Shown here: positions 1 to 5,824 of the stretch, in pieces
Layout of the letters: the number at the start of each line of letters is the position of its first letter
How positions within the stretch are numbered: position 1 is the first letter of the stretch
DNA from: Firmicutes bacterium UBA5227
GTDB taxonomy: Bacteria > Bacillota > Clostridia > Tissierellales > Sedimentibacteraceae
DNA length: 14,247 bases
NCBI GenBank assembly: GCA_002409285.1
Contig: DHUT01000025.1
Location: forward strand, 1 to 14,247
Direction of reading: 5' to 3'
The notes under the pieces: model-generated
Databases searched by the model: none
Told to the model about the DNA's origin: nothing
The model's input: the letters and a program-made list of their open reading frames with translations, nothing else
Position numbers and translations under genes: made by a program

Positions 1-11
1 TGCAAATTTGA

Positions 12-170
12 ATGTTCTTTTTTTATCTCATTGAGAAAAATATTTACCTTTCAGAGCTGCGTATCCATATTGAACCAATTTCAAAGCACTTTATTTTGGC
101 TGAAAGGAATAGGTATATTACCGGTGAAGGCAGGAGAAAAAGATTTGTTGAATATGCTATTACCAGATGA
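12..170 (+). pseudogene. Unrecognised 52-residue protein fragment, possible C-terminal remnant
   Basis: An open frame of 52 codons starts with ATG at 12 and ends with TGA at 168-170; an in-frame TGA lies directly before the ATG at 9-11. The later part (LRIHIEPISKHF, then a stretch rich in R and K ending in FVEYAITR) reads like real protein rather than random translation. It loosely recalls the last segment of LysR-type regulators, but I cannot confirm that. The left edge of the window prevents checking for a longer gene or a frameshift. Frame 1 (1-192) is also open but has an unlikely composition rich in F, S and C. Treat this as a possible decayed gene end. Confidence 0.25.
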
Positions 171-176
171 TACAAT
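148..176 (+). promoter_or_regulatory. Candidate sigma-A promoter before the truncated ArsC-family copy
   Basis: TTGAAT (148-153) and TACAAT (171-176) are separated by 17 bases, and the start codon of the truncated gene lies 53 bases downstream. If active, it would transcribe both gene stubs at 229 and 376 and possibly the nitroreductase fusion at 500. In AT-rich DNA such matches also occur by chance. Confidence 0.35.
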
Positions 177-201
177 GTTATGCATAGTGTAATACATTAT
201 T

Positions 202-312
202 AGAATAATAATTAAATTGGAGGCGGTTATGAAATATCTATTTGTTTGCTATAAAAGGTGCAGCACATGTGCTAAGGCAAGGAAGTGGCTGGATGAAAAC
301 GGCATTGAATAT
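202..312 (+). repeat. Direct repeat copy 1 (5' end of ArsC-family gene)
   Basis: These 111 bases match 5389-5499 in the same orientation with four mismatches by direct comparison. The repeat includes 27 bases of leader with the GGAGG ribosome binding site, the ATG and 28 codons. Three of the four mismatches are synonymous (ACA/ACT, GCT/GCC, AGG/AGA) and one changes Asp to Asn. Similarity stops abruptly after the GAATAT at 307-312. Confidence 0.95.
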
Positions 313-348
313 AATTCAGCGTTAAATATAAAAATTAAAAAGTACTAA
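229..348 (+). pseudogene. Truncated ArsC/Spx-family gene (5' fragment)
   Basis: The first 28 codons match the N-terminus of the intact gene at 5416, including the CSTC redox motif (C11, C14). The frame then runs into unrelated AT-rich sequence, adding 11 residues (N S A L N I K I K K Y) before TAA at 346-348. The 39-residue product lacks most of the thioredoxin-like fold, so it is almost certainly non-functional as an enzyme. The ribosome binding site (GGAGG 219-223) and start are intact, so a short peptide could still be made. It is the remnant side of the direct repeat pair. Confidence 0.85.
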
Positions 349-375
349 ATATTAAGTTTTACACAAGGAGGAACT

Positions 376-456
376 ATGGAAGCTATTTTTAACAGAAGAA
401 GTATAAGAAACTATAAGGAACAGGAAATATCTATATGTATTATTTGCTATATATAA
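376..456 (+). pseudogene. Truncated nitroreductase gene (5' fragment)
   Basis: After a strong AGGAGG at 367-372, an ATG opens a 26-codon frame. Its first 19 residues (MEAIFNRRSIRNYKEQEIS) have the typical start of nitroreductase-family flavoproteins, where the RRSIR stretch contacts FMN phosphate. The frame then breaks into CIICYI and a TAA at 454-456, so nearly the whole FMN fold is missing. It is not a copy of the N-terminus of the intact fusion gene at 500, whose corresponding segment reads KFRRSVRQFKNKDIES. It is a second gene stub within 150 bases of the first. Confidence 0.7.
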
Positions 457-499
457 AATTGACAAATATCAACATCATAAAATTAAGAGAGGTAAGAAA

Positions 500-1321
500 A
501 TGGCTAATGTAATAATTAATAAAGAAACATGCATCGGATGTGGATTGTGTGTTAAAGATTGTTCAAATGGTGCAATTATTTTAGAGGATAAGAAAGCAAA
601 GGTTAATCTGAAATTATGTAATGAATGTTCTCATTGTGTTGCTGTCTGTCCTCAGGCTTCGGTGTCTATGTCGGATTATGATGAAAATGAAATAATTAAA
701 TATGATAAGGGCAGATTGAATATTGCTCCGGATGATTTTTTATATTTACTGAAATTCAGGAGAAGTGTGCGCCAATTTAAGAATAAGGACATTGAATCTG
801 ATAAATTGGCGGGAATTATAGAGGCAGGCCGTTATTCGCCCACAGCCAGCAACAGACAATCAAATCGTTTTATAATAATTAAGGATAAATTAGATGATGT
901 CAGAAATTCAGCAATAAACACTTTGTACGATATGGCAGTTAATACTGATTATATGAAAAACCAGCCTGTTTATCGAAATCTATTCATAAAAATGCATGAG
1001 GATTATAAAAACAATAAAGGGGACAGGCTGTTTTTTAACGCTCCGGCAGTTATGGTCATTACAAGCGAAAATAAATCAGGATTTGCTGATATTGATGCCG
1101 GTATTGCAGCTTCAAGAATGGAATTGCAGGCTGTTTCCTCAGGTCTTGGAGTTTGCTATATCGGATTTTTAAAAAGCGCAATTACATTAAATAGTGATAT
1201 TAAAAAGTTAATGGATATGGGGGATAATGAGGAATTTATTCTTTCGTTTGTTCTTGGCTATCCTGATGTAAAGTATCAAAGAACAGTAAACAGAAAACCT
1301 GCAGATGTCAGAATTATTTGA
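500..1321 (+). CDS. Ferredoxin-nitroreductase fusion protein
   Basis: The 273-residue protein joins a two-cluster ferredoxin to an FMN nitroreductase. Residues 1-60 carry two CxxCxxCxxxC sets (C11, C14, C17, C21 and C40, C43, C46, C50), expected to bind two [4Fe-4S] clusters. Residues ~83-273 are nitroreductase-like: RRSVRQF is the FMN-phosphate segment, SPTASNRQ follows, and GLGVCYIGF and the FVLGYP stretch near the end are typical. Electrons probably pass from a ferredoxin-type donor through the clusters to FMN; the substrate cannot be told from sequence. It is likely cytoplasmic, with no signal peptide. The ATG follows GAGAGG at 487-492. It is convergent with the redox operon and lies inside the segment bracketed by the direct repeats. 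Confidence 0.9.
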   Translation: MANVIINKETCIGCGLCVKDCSNGAIILEDKKAKVNLKLCNECSHCVAVCPQASVSMSDYDENEIIKYDKGRLNIAPDDFLYLLKFRRSVRQFKNKDIESDKLAGIIEAGRYSPTASNRQSNRFIIIKDKLDDVRNSAINTLYDMAVNTDYMKNQPVYRNLFIKMHEDYKNNKGDRLFFNAPAVMVITSENKSGFADIDAGIAASRMELQAVSSGLGVCYIGFLKSAITLNSDIKKLMDMGDNEEFILSFVLGYPDVKYQRTVNRKPADVRII

Positions 1322-1372
1322 ATACCGAAAAACATAGGTGAGGTACGGGCGGACACGGCAACGTGTAAAGAA

Positions 1373-1414
1373 CCCACTCCGATTCCTTGGAATTGTAGTG
1401 GGCTTTGAATTTTT
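1373..1414 (+). terminator. Intrinsic terminator after the nitroreductase fusion
   Basis: CCCACT (1373-1378) pairs with AGTGGG (1397-1402), and inside this ATTCC (1382-1386) pairs with GGAAT (1389-1393) around a TT loop, with a small CCG/TGT internal loop between. The CTTTGAATTTTT tract at 1403-1414 follows. It ends transcription of the gene at 500; on the opposite strand the T-run is poor, so it is less convincing for the convergent operon. A small hairpin, ACACG/CGTGT with a GCAA tetraloop (1353-1366), lies just upstream. Confidence 0.75.
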
Positions 1415-1441
1415 GGCAATTATCTTATACTGATTACTGTT

Positions 1442-2695
1442 TTAATGTCCCGGTGACATTCTTTGTGCCAGTAACCTTAGGTCAATACCGTATTTTTCTA
1501 GAAGATCAATATTTTGATATTTTGTCATAAATGCAATATAGGCCATATATTGATTGTTGTTTGGGTAGTTGGGCAGTTGTCGGGCAAATTCCAAAAAAGT
1601 CTCGTATGTTTCAGGATCGGGACAGACATTTTCCCGAACTGCAGAACATAATTTAAGCATGAAATTATTTTCTTCTTCGTCATAGGTCTTGTAAGTCTCC
1701 AATGACTCTTTGGAAAAATCATCTTTTTCGATAGCCTCCGCTAATGCTTTAGCTGCTGCCCTTCCGGACTTCATTCCATTATCAAAACCGCCTCCGGAAT
1801 AGCACTGAATGTGGTTGCCGGCATCTCCTACCGCTAAAATGCCATTGTCATGAACTTTTCCTACGCATCTGCTGGTAGGCAAACGCCAACCCTTTATTTC
1901 GCCTACCAGTTTTGCTTCTCCTAACCGTTCTTTACCAATCTTTGTGTTGTCTCTCCACCAGGTAAAGTAATCCTCAAGACGTTTATTGCCGTTCTGAAGG
2001 TTTTTTGAGGTGATAAAAACACCTACATTGGCCTTCTTGTGTCCCTCGGGGAACAGCCACATATATCCGCCCGGGTAGAAGGATTTATCGGGGTAATGTT
2101 CTTCAACAACTCCGTCCTCAATTCCGTTTATATTTTCAAAGTAGCCTCTGGCTCCCATGAATACCAGTTCAGGGTCATCATTGAAGAAGCCGAAGGGGCG
2201 GCCCAATGTTGAATGTCCGCCGTCTGCCAATACTACCGCATCGGCTCTAAGCTCAACCATCTTTCCTTTGTATACGGCACGTACGCCTTTTGCGTAGTTT
2301 CTTTCGCGAATTACTTCAACAGCTTCGCAATTCTCCATCCAGTCAGCTCCGGCATTAAGTGCGGCACGTCTAACAATGTCGTCAATAGTACGCCTTGGAC
2401 AGGCAAAGCCGCCAGGTTCTTTCTGTGGAGGTCCGGCAAATGTGGTCATCTCCTCCTTAATACCGCTGAATCTGGATCCGATAAGAGCAAATCCGACTTT
2501 TTTTGCCTCTTCGAAGATTCCCATATCTTTGTAGATATCATTAACTGCAGTTTGTCCGTCTCCGCAAGGCTTATCTCTCGGCCATGTTTCTTTGTCAATT
2601 AAAAGAACATCAACTCCCGATTTTGCAAGATAAAATGCAGTTGAAGCCCCTGATGGTCCCGCACCGACAACAATAACTTTACGTTTATCAAACAT
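1442..2695 (-). CDS. Geranylgeranyl reductase family FAD-dependent oxidoreductase
   Basis: The 417-residue flavoprotein belongs to the GGR/FixC branch of the p-hydroxybenzoate hydroxylase fold. Visible features are the FAD-binding GAGPSG (11-16) after a beta strand, acidic D34 at the end of the next strand, a KPCGDG segment with C44, the YMWLFPEG substrate-cavity motif (211-218), and VGDAGNHIQ with D291, followed by a GGGFDNG loop. Family members reduce isolated C=C bonds of isoprenoids or pass electrons to quinone-like acceptors; the substrate here is unknown. I place the start at 2695 because GGAGG sits 8 bases upstream; the ATG at 2701 is too close, and a TTG at 2716 would place the binding site inside the gene. 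The start overlaps the preceding gene's stop by 8 bases, implying translational coupling. Confidence 0.85.
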   Translation of the reverse strand: MFDKRKVIVVGAGPSGASTAFYLAKSGVDVLLIDKETWPRDKPCGDGQTAVNDIYKDMGIFEEAKKVGFALIGSRFSGIKEEMTTFAGPPQKEPGGFACPRRTIDDIVRRAALNAGADWMENCEAVEVIRERNYAKGVRAVYKGKMVELRADAVVLADGGHSTLGRPFGFFNDDPELVFMGARGYFENINGIEDGVVEEHYPDKSFYPGGYMWLFPEGHKKANVGVFITSKNLQNGNKRLEDYFTWWRDNTKIGKERLGEAKLVGEIKGWRLPTSRCVGKVHDNGILAVGDAGNHIQCYSGGGFDNGMKSGRAAAKALAEAIEKDDFSKESLETYKTYDEEENNFMLKLCSAVRENVCPDPETYETFLEFARQLPNYPNNNQYMAYIAFMTKYQNIDLLEKYGIDLRLLAQRMSPGH

Positions 2696-4403
2696 TTTCA
2701 TTACCTCCTTTCTCAACTCTTACCATTGAGATTACATCACCCTTGGGACAGACAGTAATACATGCTCCGCATCCTATGCAGCGCGAAGTATCAATCTTGC
2801 TGTAACCGCATTGCAGACAGCGTTTTACTTCAATATCAACGATGTCCTTTCCGTATTCAACCTCCACTTCCGTAAAGGTACTGATACGTTCTTTTAATGG
2901 AGCGACAGGTGTTGCCGGTCGTGCTACTTTTAAACGTGTTGCGGGGTAGATTCTTTCTTCTACGGGAGCAGTGTGCAATTCATGTTCAATATTTCTGATT
3001 CTACGTTTTTGCAGCATTTCATCCGCCTTTGCAGCTGCTTTTTTTCCTGAGGCCATTGCGTCTATAACCGAGCAGGCATTTTCAGACAAGTCACCGGCAA
3101 ACAGGAACATATCGTCGTCTTCGAAATCTTTCCACAGTTCGTCAGCCTGTTGTCCGATGGCAACAATTACACAGTCTGCAGGAAGTGTTATTTTCTGCTC
3201 TGCATCTGTATTAAATTTAATTTCACCTTTTTCAGATTTGCTAAAGCTTATTACTTTGTTTAATTCAACACCATTCAGCATGACCTGCTCACCTAAAAAG
3301 CGTTTTGGAGCCCAGGCTTCCATAAGTTTTACGCCTTCGGCTTCTGCTTCCTCCCGTTCCCATGGGTGACATGGAACTTCACACCCACACTCAAGGCATA
3401 CGGCTGTAACACTTTTCGCTCCCAGACGGATAGCTGTACGTGCACAATCTAAAGCCACATTACCTCCTCCGATTACAACCACATTACCATTGTCTATAAA
3501 CTCCTGTCCCGGGTAAGAACGCATGGGCTGATGGTTATTTACACGCTCCATGAAATTAAGCGCTGTATAAACTCCCTCCTTTTTATATCCCTCAATCGGG
3601 AGTTCTTTTGAGTAAGGGGTTCCCGCTGCAACAATTATTTTGTCAAAATTCTTTTTTAGTTCCGCAATCTGTCGCCTTGAAATGCTGGTATTTAACCGGA
3701 ATCTCATCCCTGCCTGTTCCAATTTTTTTATGTCTCTTTCGATAATATTCTTTGGAATGCGGAATTTTGGTATTCCCTTGTTGAGCATTCCGCCGGCAAC
3801 GGGTTCTTTATCGAAAACGGTTACACGATATCCAAGCAGAGAAAGATTATGTGCCGCCATTAACCCTGCGGGGCCGGCACCTATGACAGCGATTTCCTCC
3901 TGAAAAATAACAGGATACTTGTCGGGAATATAGTCATCGAACGTATCACTTAAATACCTTTTGATGCTGCGTATAGCTATTGGTTCATCCACAAGAGTGC
4001 CGCGTTTGCAAACCTGCTCACATGGATGATGACAGATGCGACCGCAAACAGATGGTAAGGGATTATGCTTCCAGATATGAAGAAAAGCTTCTCTTTCCTT
4101 TCCAGCTGCGGTAAGGTTGATATACCCCTGAGGACTGATGTCAAGTGGGCAGGCCGAGGTGCAGGATTCTTTTGCTGCAAGTGCCACCATATCATCATGG
4201 AGCATTGCCGGCTGATCGGTACATGTAGGGCATAGACGGCAGATTACACGCTGTTGCTCTGTGATAGCGAATACCGGACAAATATCACGGCAATCCCCAC
4301 AGTTTACACAGTTTGTACTATTGATTGAAGCTACAGATAATACGTCCAAATTAAAACTGCTCATTCCTGTCTGCATTGTGAACGTTTTTTTACTTTCTTC
4401 CAT
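2688..4403 (-). CDS. GltD-like NAD(P)H/FAD oxidoreductase with multiple Fe-S motifs
   Basis: The 571-residue protein has three parts. An N-terminal ferredoxin-like part carries C32, C35, C38, C42 and then C55, C58, C61. Next comes the Fe-S domain seen in glutamate synthase small subunit and dihydropyrimidine dehydrogenase (C81, C85, C120, C124, C128, C132). A two-nucleotide-binding flavoprotein core follows, with FAD motif GAGPAG (175-180), NAD(P)H motif IGGGNVALD (311-319) and FAGD (436-439). The C-terminus adds another ferredoxin, with CxxC at 529-532 and C542, C545, C548, C552. It is much longer than a plain GltD (~450-490 residues). It probably oxidises NAD(P)H and feeds electrons through clusters to a partner, most simply the flavoprotein encoded immediately downstream. 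It is not a normal glutamate synthase subunit, since no large subunit is nearby. Confidence 0.88.
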   Translation of the reverse strand: MEESKKTFTMQTGMSSFNLDVLSVASINSTNCVNCGDCRDICPVFAITEQQRVICRLCPTCTDQPAMLHDDMVALAAKESCTSACPLDISPQGYINLTAAGKEREAFLHIWKHNPLPSVCGRICHHPCEQVCKRGTLVDEPIAIRSIKRYLSDTFDDYIPDKYPVIFQEEIAVIGAGPAGLMAAHNLSLLGYRVTVFDKEPVAGGMLNKGIPKFRIPKNIIERDIKKLEQAGMRFRLNTSISRRQIAELKKNFDKIIVAAGTPYSKELPIEGYKKEGVYTALNFMERVNNHQPMRSYPGQEFIDNGNVVVIGGGNVALDCARTAIRLGAKSVTAVCLECGCEVPCHPWEREEAEAEGVKLMEAWAPKRFLGEQVMLNGVELNKVISFSKSEKGEIKFNTDAEQKITLPADCVIVAIGQQADELWKDFEDDDMFLFAGDLSENACSVIDAMASGKKAAAKADEMLQKRRIRNIEHELHTAPVEERIYPATRLKVARPATPVAPLKERISTFTEVEVEYGKDIVDIEVKRCLQCGYSKIDTSRCIGCGACITVCPKGDVISMVRVEKGGNENV

Positions 4404-4459
4404 TTTGACTTACATCCTCCTTCACAAAATATGATGGGTGTTTTAATCAAATCTTTCAT
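4361..4459 (-). other. Possible 32-codon upstream open frame overlapping the redox operon start
   Basis: In the operon leader an ATG at 4459 opens 32 codons ending in TGA at 4361-4363, out of frame with and overlapping the first 43 bases of the GltD-like gene. A GGAGG lies 14 bases before this ATG, rather far. The peptide has a FCEGGC pair of cysteines, then a basic stretch. It could be a translational leader or chance. Confidence 0.2.
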
Positions 4460-4513
4460 TGATTTACCACTATCCTCCTTTTCACAAACATGAATTGATT
4501 ATGAACACCTGGT

Positions 4514-4539
4514 ACAAATTAGTACTTGTACTATTTTGT
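4514..4539. promoter_or_regulatory. Likely TetR-family operator over the redox operon start site
   Basis: This 26-base inverted repeat is centred between 4526 and 4527. The core is TAGTAC, a TT spacer and GTACTA. After one T/T mismatch on each side the symmetry resumes as ACAAA and TTTGT, so 12 of 13 positions pair. It sits right after the -10 box of the minus-strand promoter and covers the predicted start (~4537), an ideal place for repression. The divergent tetR gene at 4750 is the likely source of the binding protein. It is ~145 bases from the tetR promoter, so tetR autoregulation through this site is not implied. Confidence 0.75.
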
Positions 4540-4543
4540 TAAT

Positions 4544-4572
4544 ATTATAACGTTAAAATATTACTTTGTCAA
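4544..4572 (-). promoter_or_regulatory. Consensus sigma-A promoter of the redox operon
   Basis: Read on the minus strand, TTGACA (4572-4567) and TATAAT (4549-4544) are both perfect consensus with a 17-base spacer. The predicted start near 4537 gives a ~134-base leader before the gene at 4403. A promoter this strong would normally need a repressor, consistent with the palindrome directly downstream. Confidence 0.85.
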
Positions 4573-4683
4573 TAGTATTTTCCCAAAATTAGAAAAAAGT
4601 GTAAGGACGTAACAATTCACTGCTTAGGGGCATCGAATAGCAACATAAAGGCATAAAGCAGAAACTTATCTTACTAATTTTTC

Positions 4684-4712
4684 TTGCTTATTTTTTGGTA
4701 TCATATTATTAT
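4684..4712 (+). promoter_or_regulatory. Candidate promoter of tetR
   Basis: TTGCTT (4684-4689) and TATTAT (4707-4712) are separated by 17 bases, 38 bases before the tetR start. The 94 bases between the two divergent promoters (4573-4683) hold no gene that I can see. Confidence 0.5.
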
Positions 4713-4749
4713 TTTAGTAGCTTATAAATATTTGAGGTAAATGTAAAAG

Positions 4750-5382
4750 ATGGACAGTACTAAAACTCGTATAATAGAAGTTACAAAACAATTGTTTTCT
4801 GAAATAGGATGCGAAAAAGTTACTATGAGGGACATTGCTGAAAAAAGTAACATTTCTTTAGGAAATCTTACATATTATTTTCGACGCAAGGAAGATATAT
4901 TTGCTGCAGCATTTGAGGATTTACTTTTGAGAGAATATACTTCTTTTTTAAAATATTATACAGACAATGATGAAAATCCGTGGATATCTTTCATTGCAGT
5001 GAATTACATTCACTTAAAGGCTGTTACAAGTACTGAATCAACATTGAACAGTTTCATTTATGCGACCAATTTTCCTTCTTCGCGCGAGAGTTATGTTTTG
5101 ATAAGCAGCAACTTGCTATATCAGTGCCTCAAAAATACACCTTTTGAGCGAGACCGGGAAAGTGTATGGCGTGCATCATTGATTGGGTGCGGAGGAGAAT
5201 TTGAATCTATCAATGCATATCGTTCTAACAAGGGGAAATATGATTTAGATGAATTAATTATACCTTGTTTCTTAGTTAGGATGTTTTTATTGGAGTACAA
5301 GCAGGAGGAAAATTTTGAACTTATTAAGAAAGGAATAGAAAAAGGCAAATCAATTTATCCTGATTTGTATGCCACGGAATAG
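4750..5382 (+). CDS. TetR/AcrR-family transcriptional regulator
   Basis: The 210-residue protein has the standard TetR helix-turn-helix at residues ~8-55: VTMRDIAEKSNISLGNLTYY followed by FRRKEDIF. The remainder is a divergent all-helical ligand-binding and dimerisation region, so the inducer cannot be predicted. The length is typical. The ATG at 4750 follows GAGG at 4734-4737 with a rather long 12-base gap; an intervening ATG at 4741 is immediately followed by TAA. It is divergent from the redox operon, whose promoter carries a well-formed palindrome, so the simplest reading is that it represses that operon until a ligand appears. It is followed after 33 bases by the ArsC-family gene. Confidence 0.92.
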   Translation: MDSTKTRIIEVTKQLFSEIGCEKVTMRDIAEKSNISLGNLTYYFRRKEDIFAAAFEDLLLREYTSFLKYYTDNDENPWISFIAVNYIHLKAVTSTESTLNSFIYATNFPSSRESYVLISSNLLYQCLKNTPFERDRESVWRASLIGCGGEFESINAYRSNKGKYDLDELIIPCFLVRMFLLEYKQEENFELIKKGIEKGKSIYPDLYATE

Positions 5383-5388
5383 GAATAA

Positions 5389-5499
5389 AGAATAATAATT
5401 AAATTGGAGGCGGTTATGAAATATCTATTTGTTTGCTATAAAAGGTGCAGCACTTGTGCCAAGGCAAGAAAGTGGCTGAATGAAAACGGCATTGAATAT
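5389..5499 (+). repeat. Direct repeat copy 2 (5' end of intact ArsC-family gene)
   Basis: This is the partner of 202-312, same orientation, 107 of 111 bases identical, offset 5187 bases. It starts six bases after the tetR stop codon and ends within codon 28 of the intact gene. Everything from the gene stubs to tetR lies between the two copies. Confidence 0.95.
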
Positions 5500-5787
5500 G
5501 AGGAGAGAGACATAAAGGAATTTAATCCGAATAAAGAAGAATTGGAAAAATGGATAGCTGTAAGCAGATATCCTGTAAATAAGTTTTTTAATACCAGCGG
5601 AACCTTGTACAAGGAACTGCACCTGAAGGATAAACTTCCCAACATGAGTGACGAAGAAAAAATAAAGCTGCTTGCAACAGATGGCATGCTTGTTAAAAGA
5701 CCGATACTTGTAGGAGAGGATATTGTACTTGCAGGATTTAAAGAAGAGCTGTGGAGCGAAGCACTGACTGTGCAGCCGACTTTATGA
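5416..5787 (+). CDS. ArsC/Spx-family thioredoxin-fold reductase
   Basis: The 123-residue protein matches the arsenate reductase/Spx family in length and layout: a CxxC-type motif near the N-terminus (C11-S-T-C14, with C7 also present), a central helical insert, and the typical late motif LVKRPILVG with its arginine. Members include glutaredoxin-type arsenate reductases and RNA-polymerase-binding Spx regulators; sequence alone does not separate these, and no other arsenic gene is nearby. I chose ATG 5416 because GGAGG at 5406-5410 precedes it; an upstream TTG at 5404 would overlap the binding site. The gene lies 33 bases after tetR and 37 bases before nnrD, so co-transcription is likely. Its 5' end is duplicated at 202. 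Confidence 0.88.
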   Translation: MKYLFVCYKRCSTCAKARKWLNENGIEYEERDIKEFNPNKEELEKWIAVSRYPVNKFFNTSGTLYKELHLKDKLPNMSDEEKIKLLATDGMLVKRPILVGEDIVLAGFKEELWSEALTVQPTL

Positions 5788-5824
5788 TTAACGGAGTATA
5801 TTTATTTTGATTTTGGAGGAAGGT

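Noticed and set aside
459..487. TTGACA at 459-464 as a promoter for the nitroreductase fusion
   Set aside because: At 17 bases the -10 would be ATTAAG, which is poor. The closest good match (TAAAAT, 478-483) is only 13 bases away, and any start would leave almost no leader before the ribosome site.
2213..2602. 129-codon open frame on the plus strand inside the GGR-like gene
   Set aside because: It is the mirror of a strongly conserved flavoprotein gene, has no ribosome site and no recognisable motifs. The same reasoning removes the other antisense frames over real genes.
4620..4661. CTGCTT/AAGCAG inverted repeat between the divergent promoters
   Set aside because: Only six bases per arm with a 30-base gap; too weak to call an operator.
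5416..5787. Arsenic resistance operon
   Set aside because: The ArsC/Spx-family gene has no arsB, acr3, arsR or arsA neighbour, and the nearby regulator is TetR-type, so an arsenic role is not supported by context.
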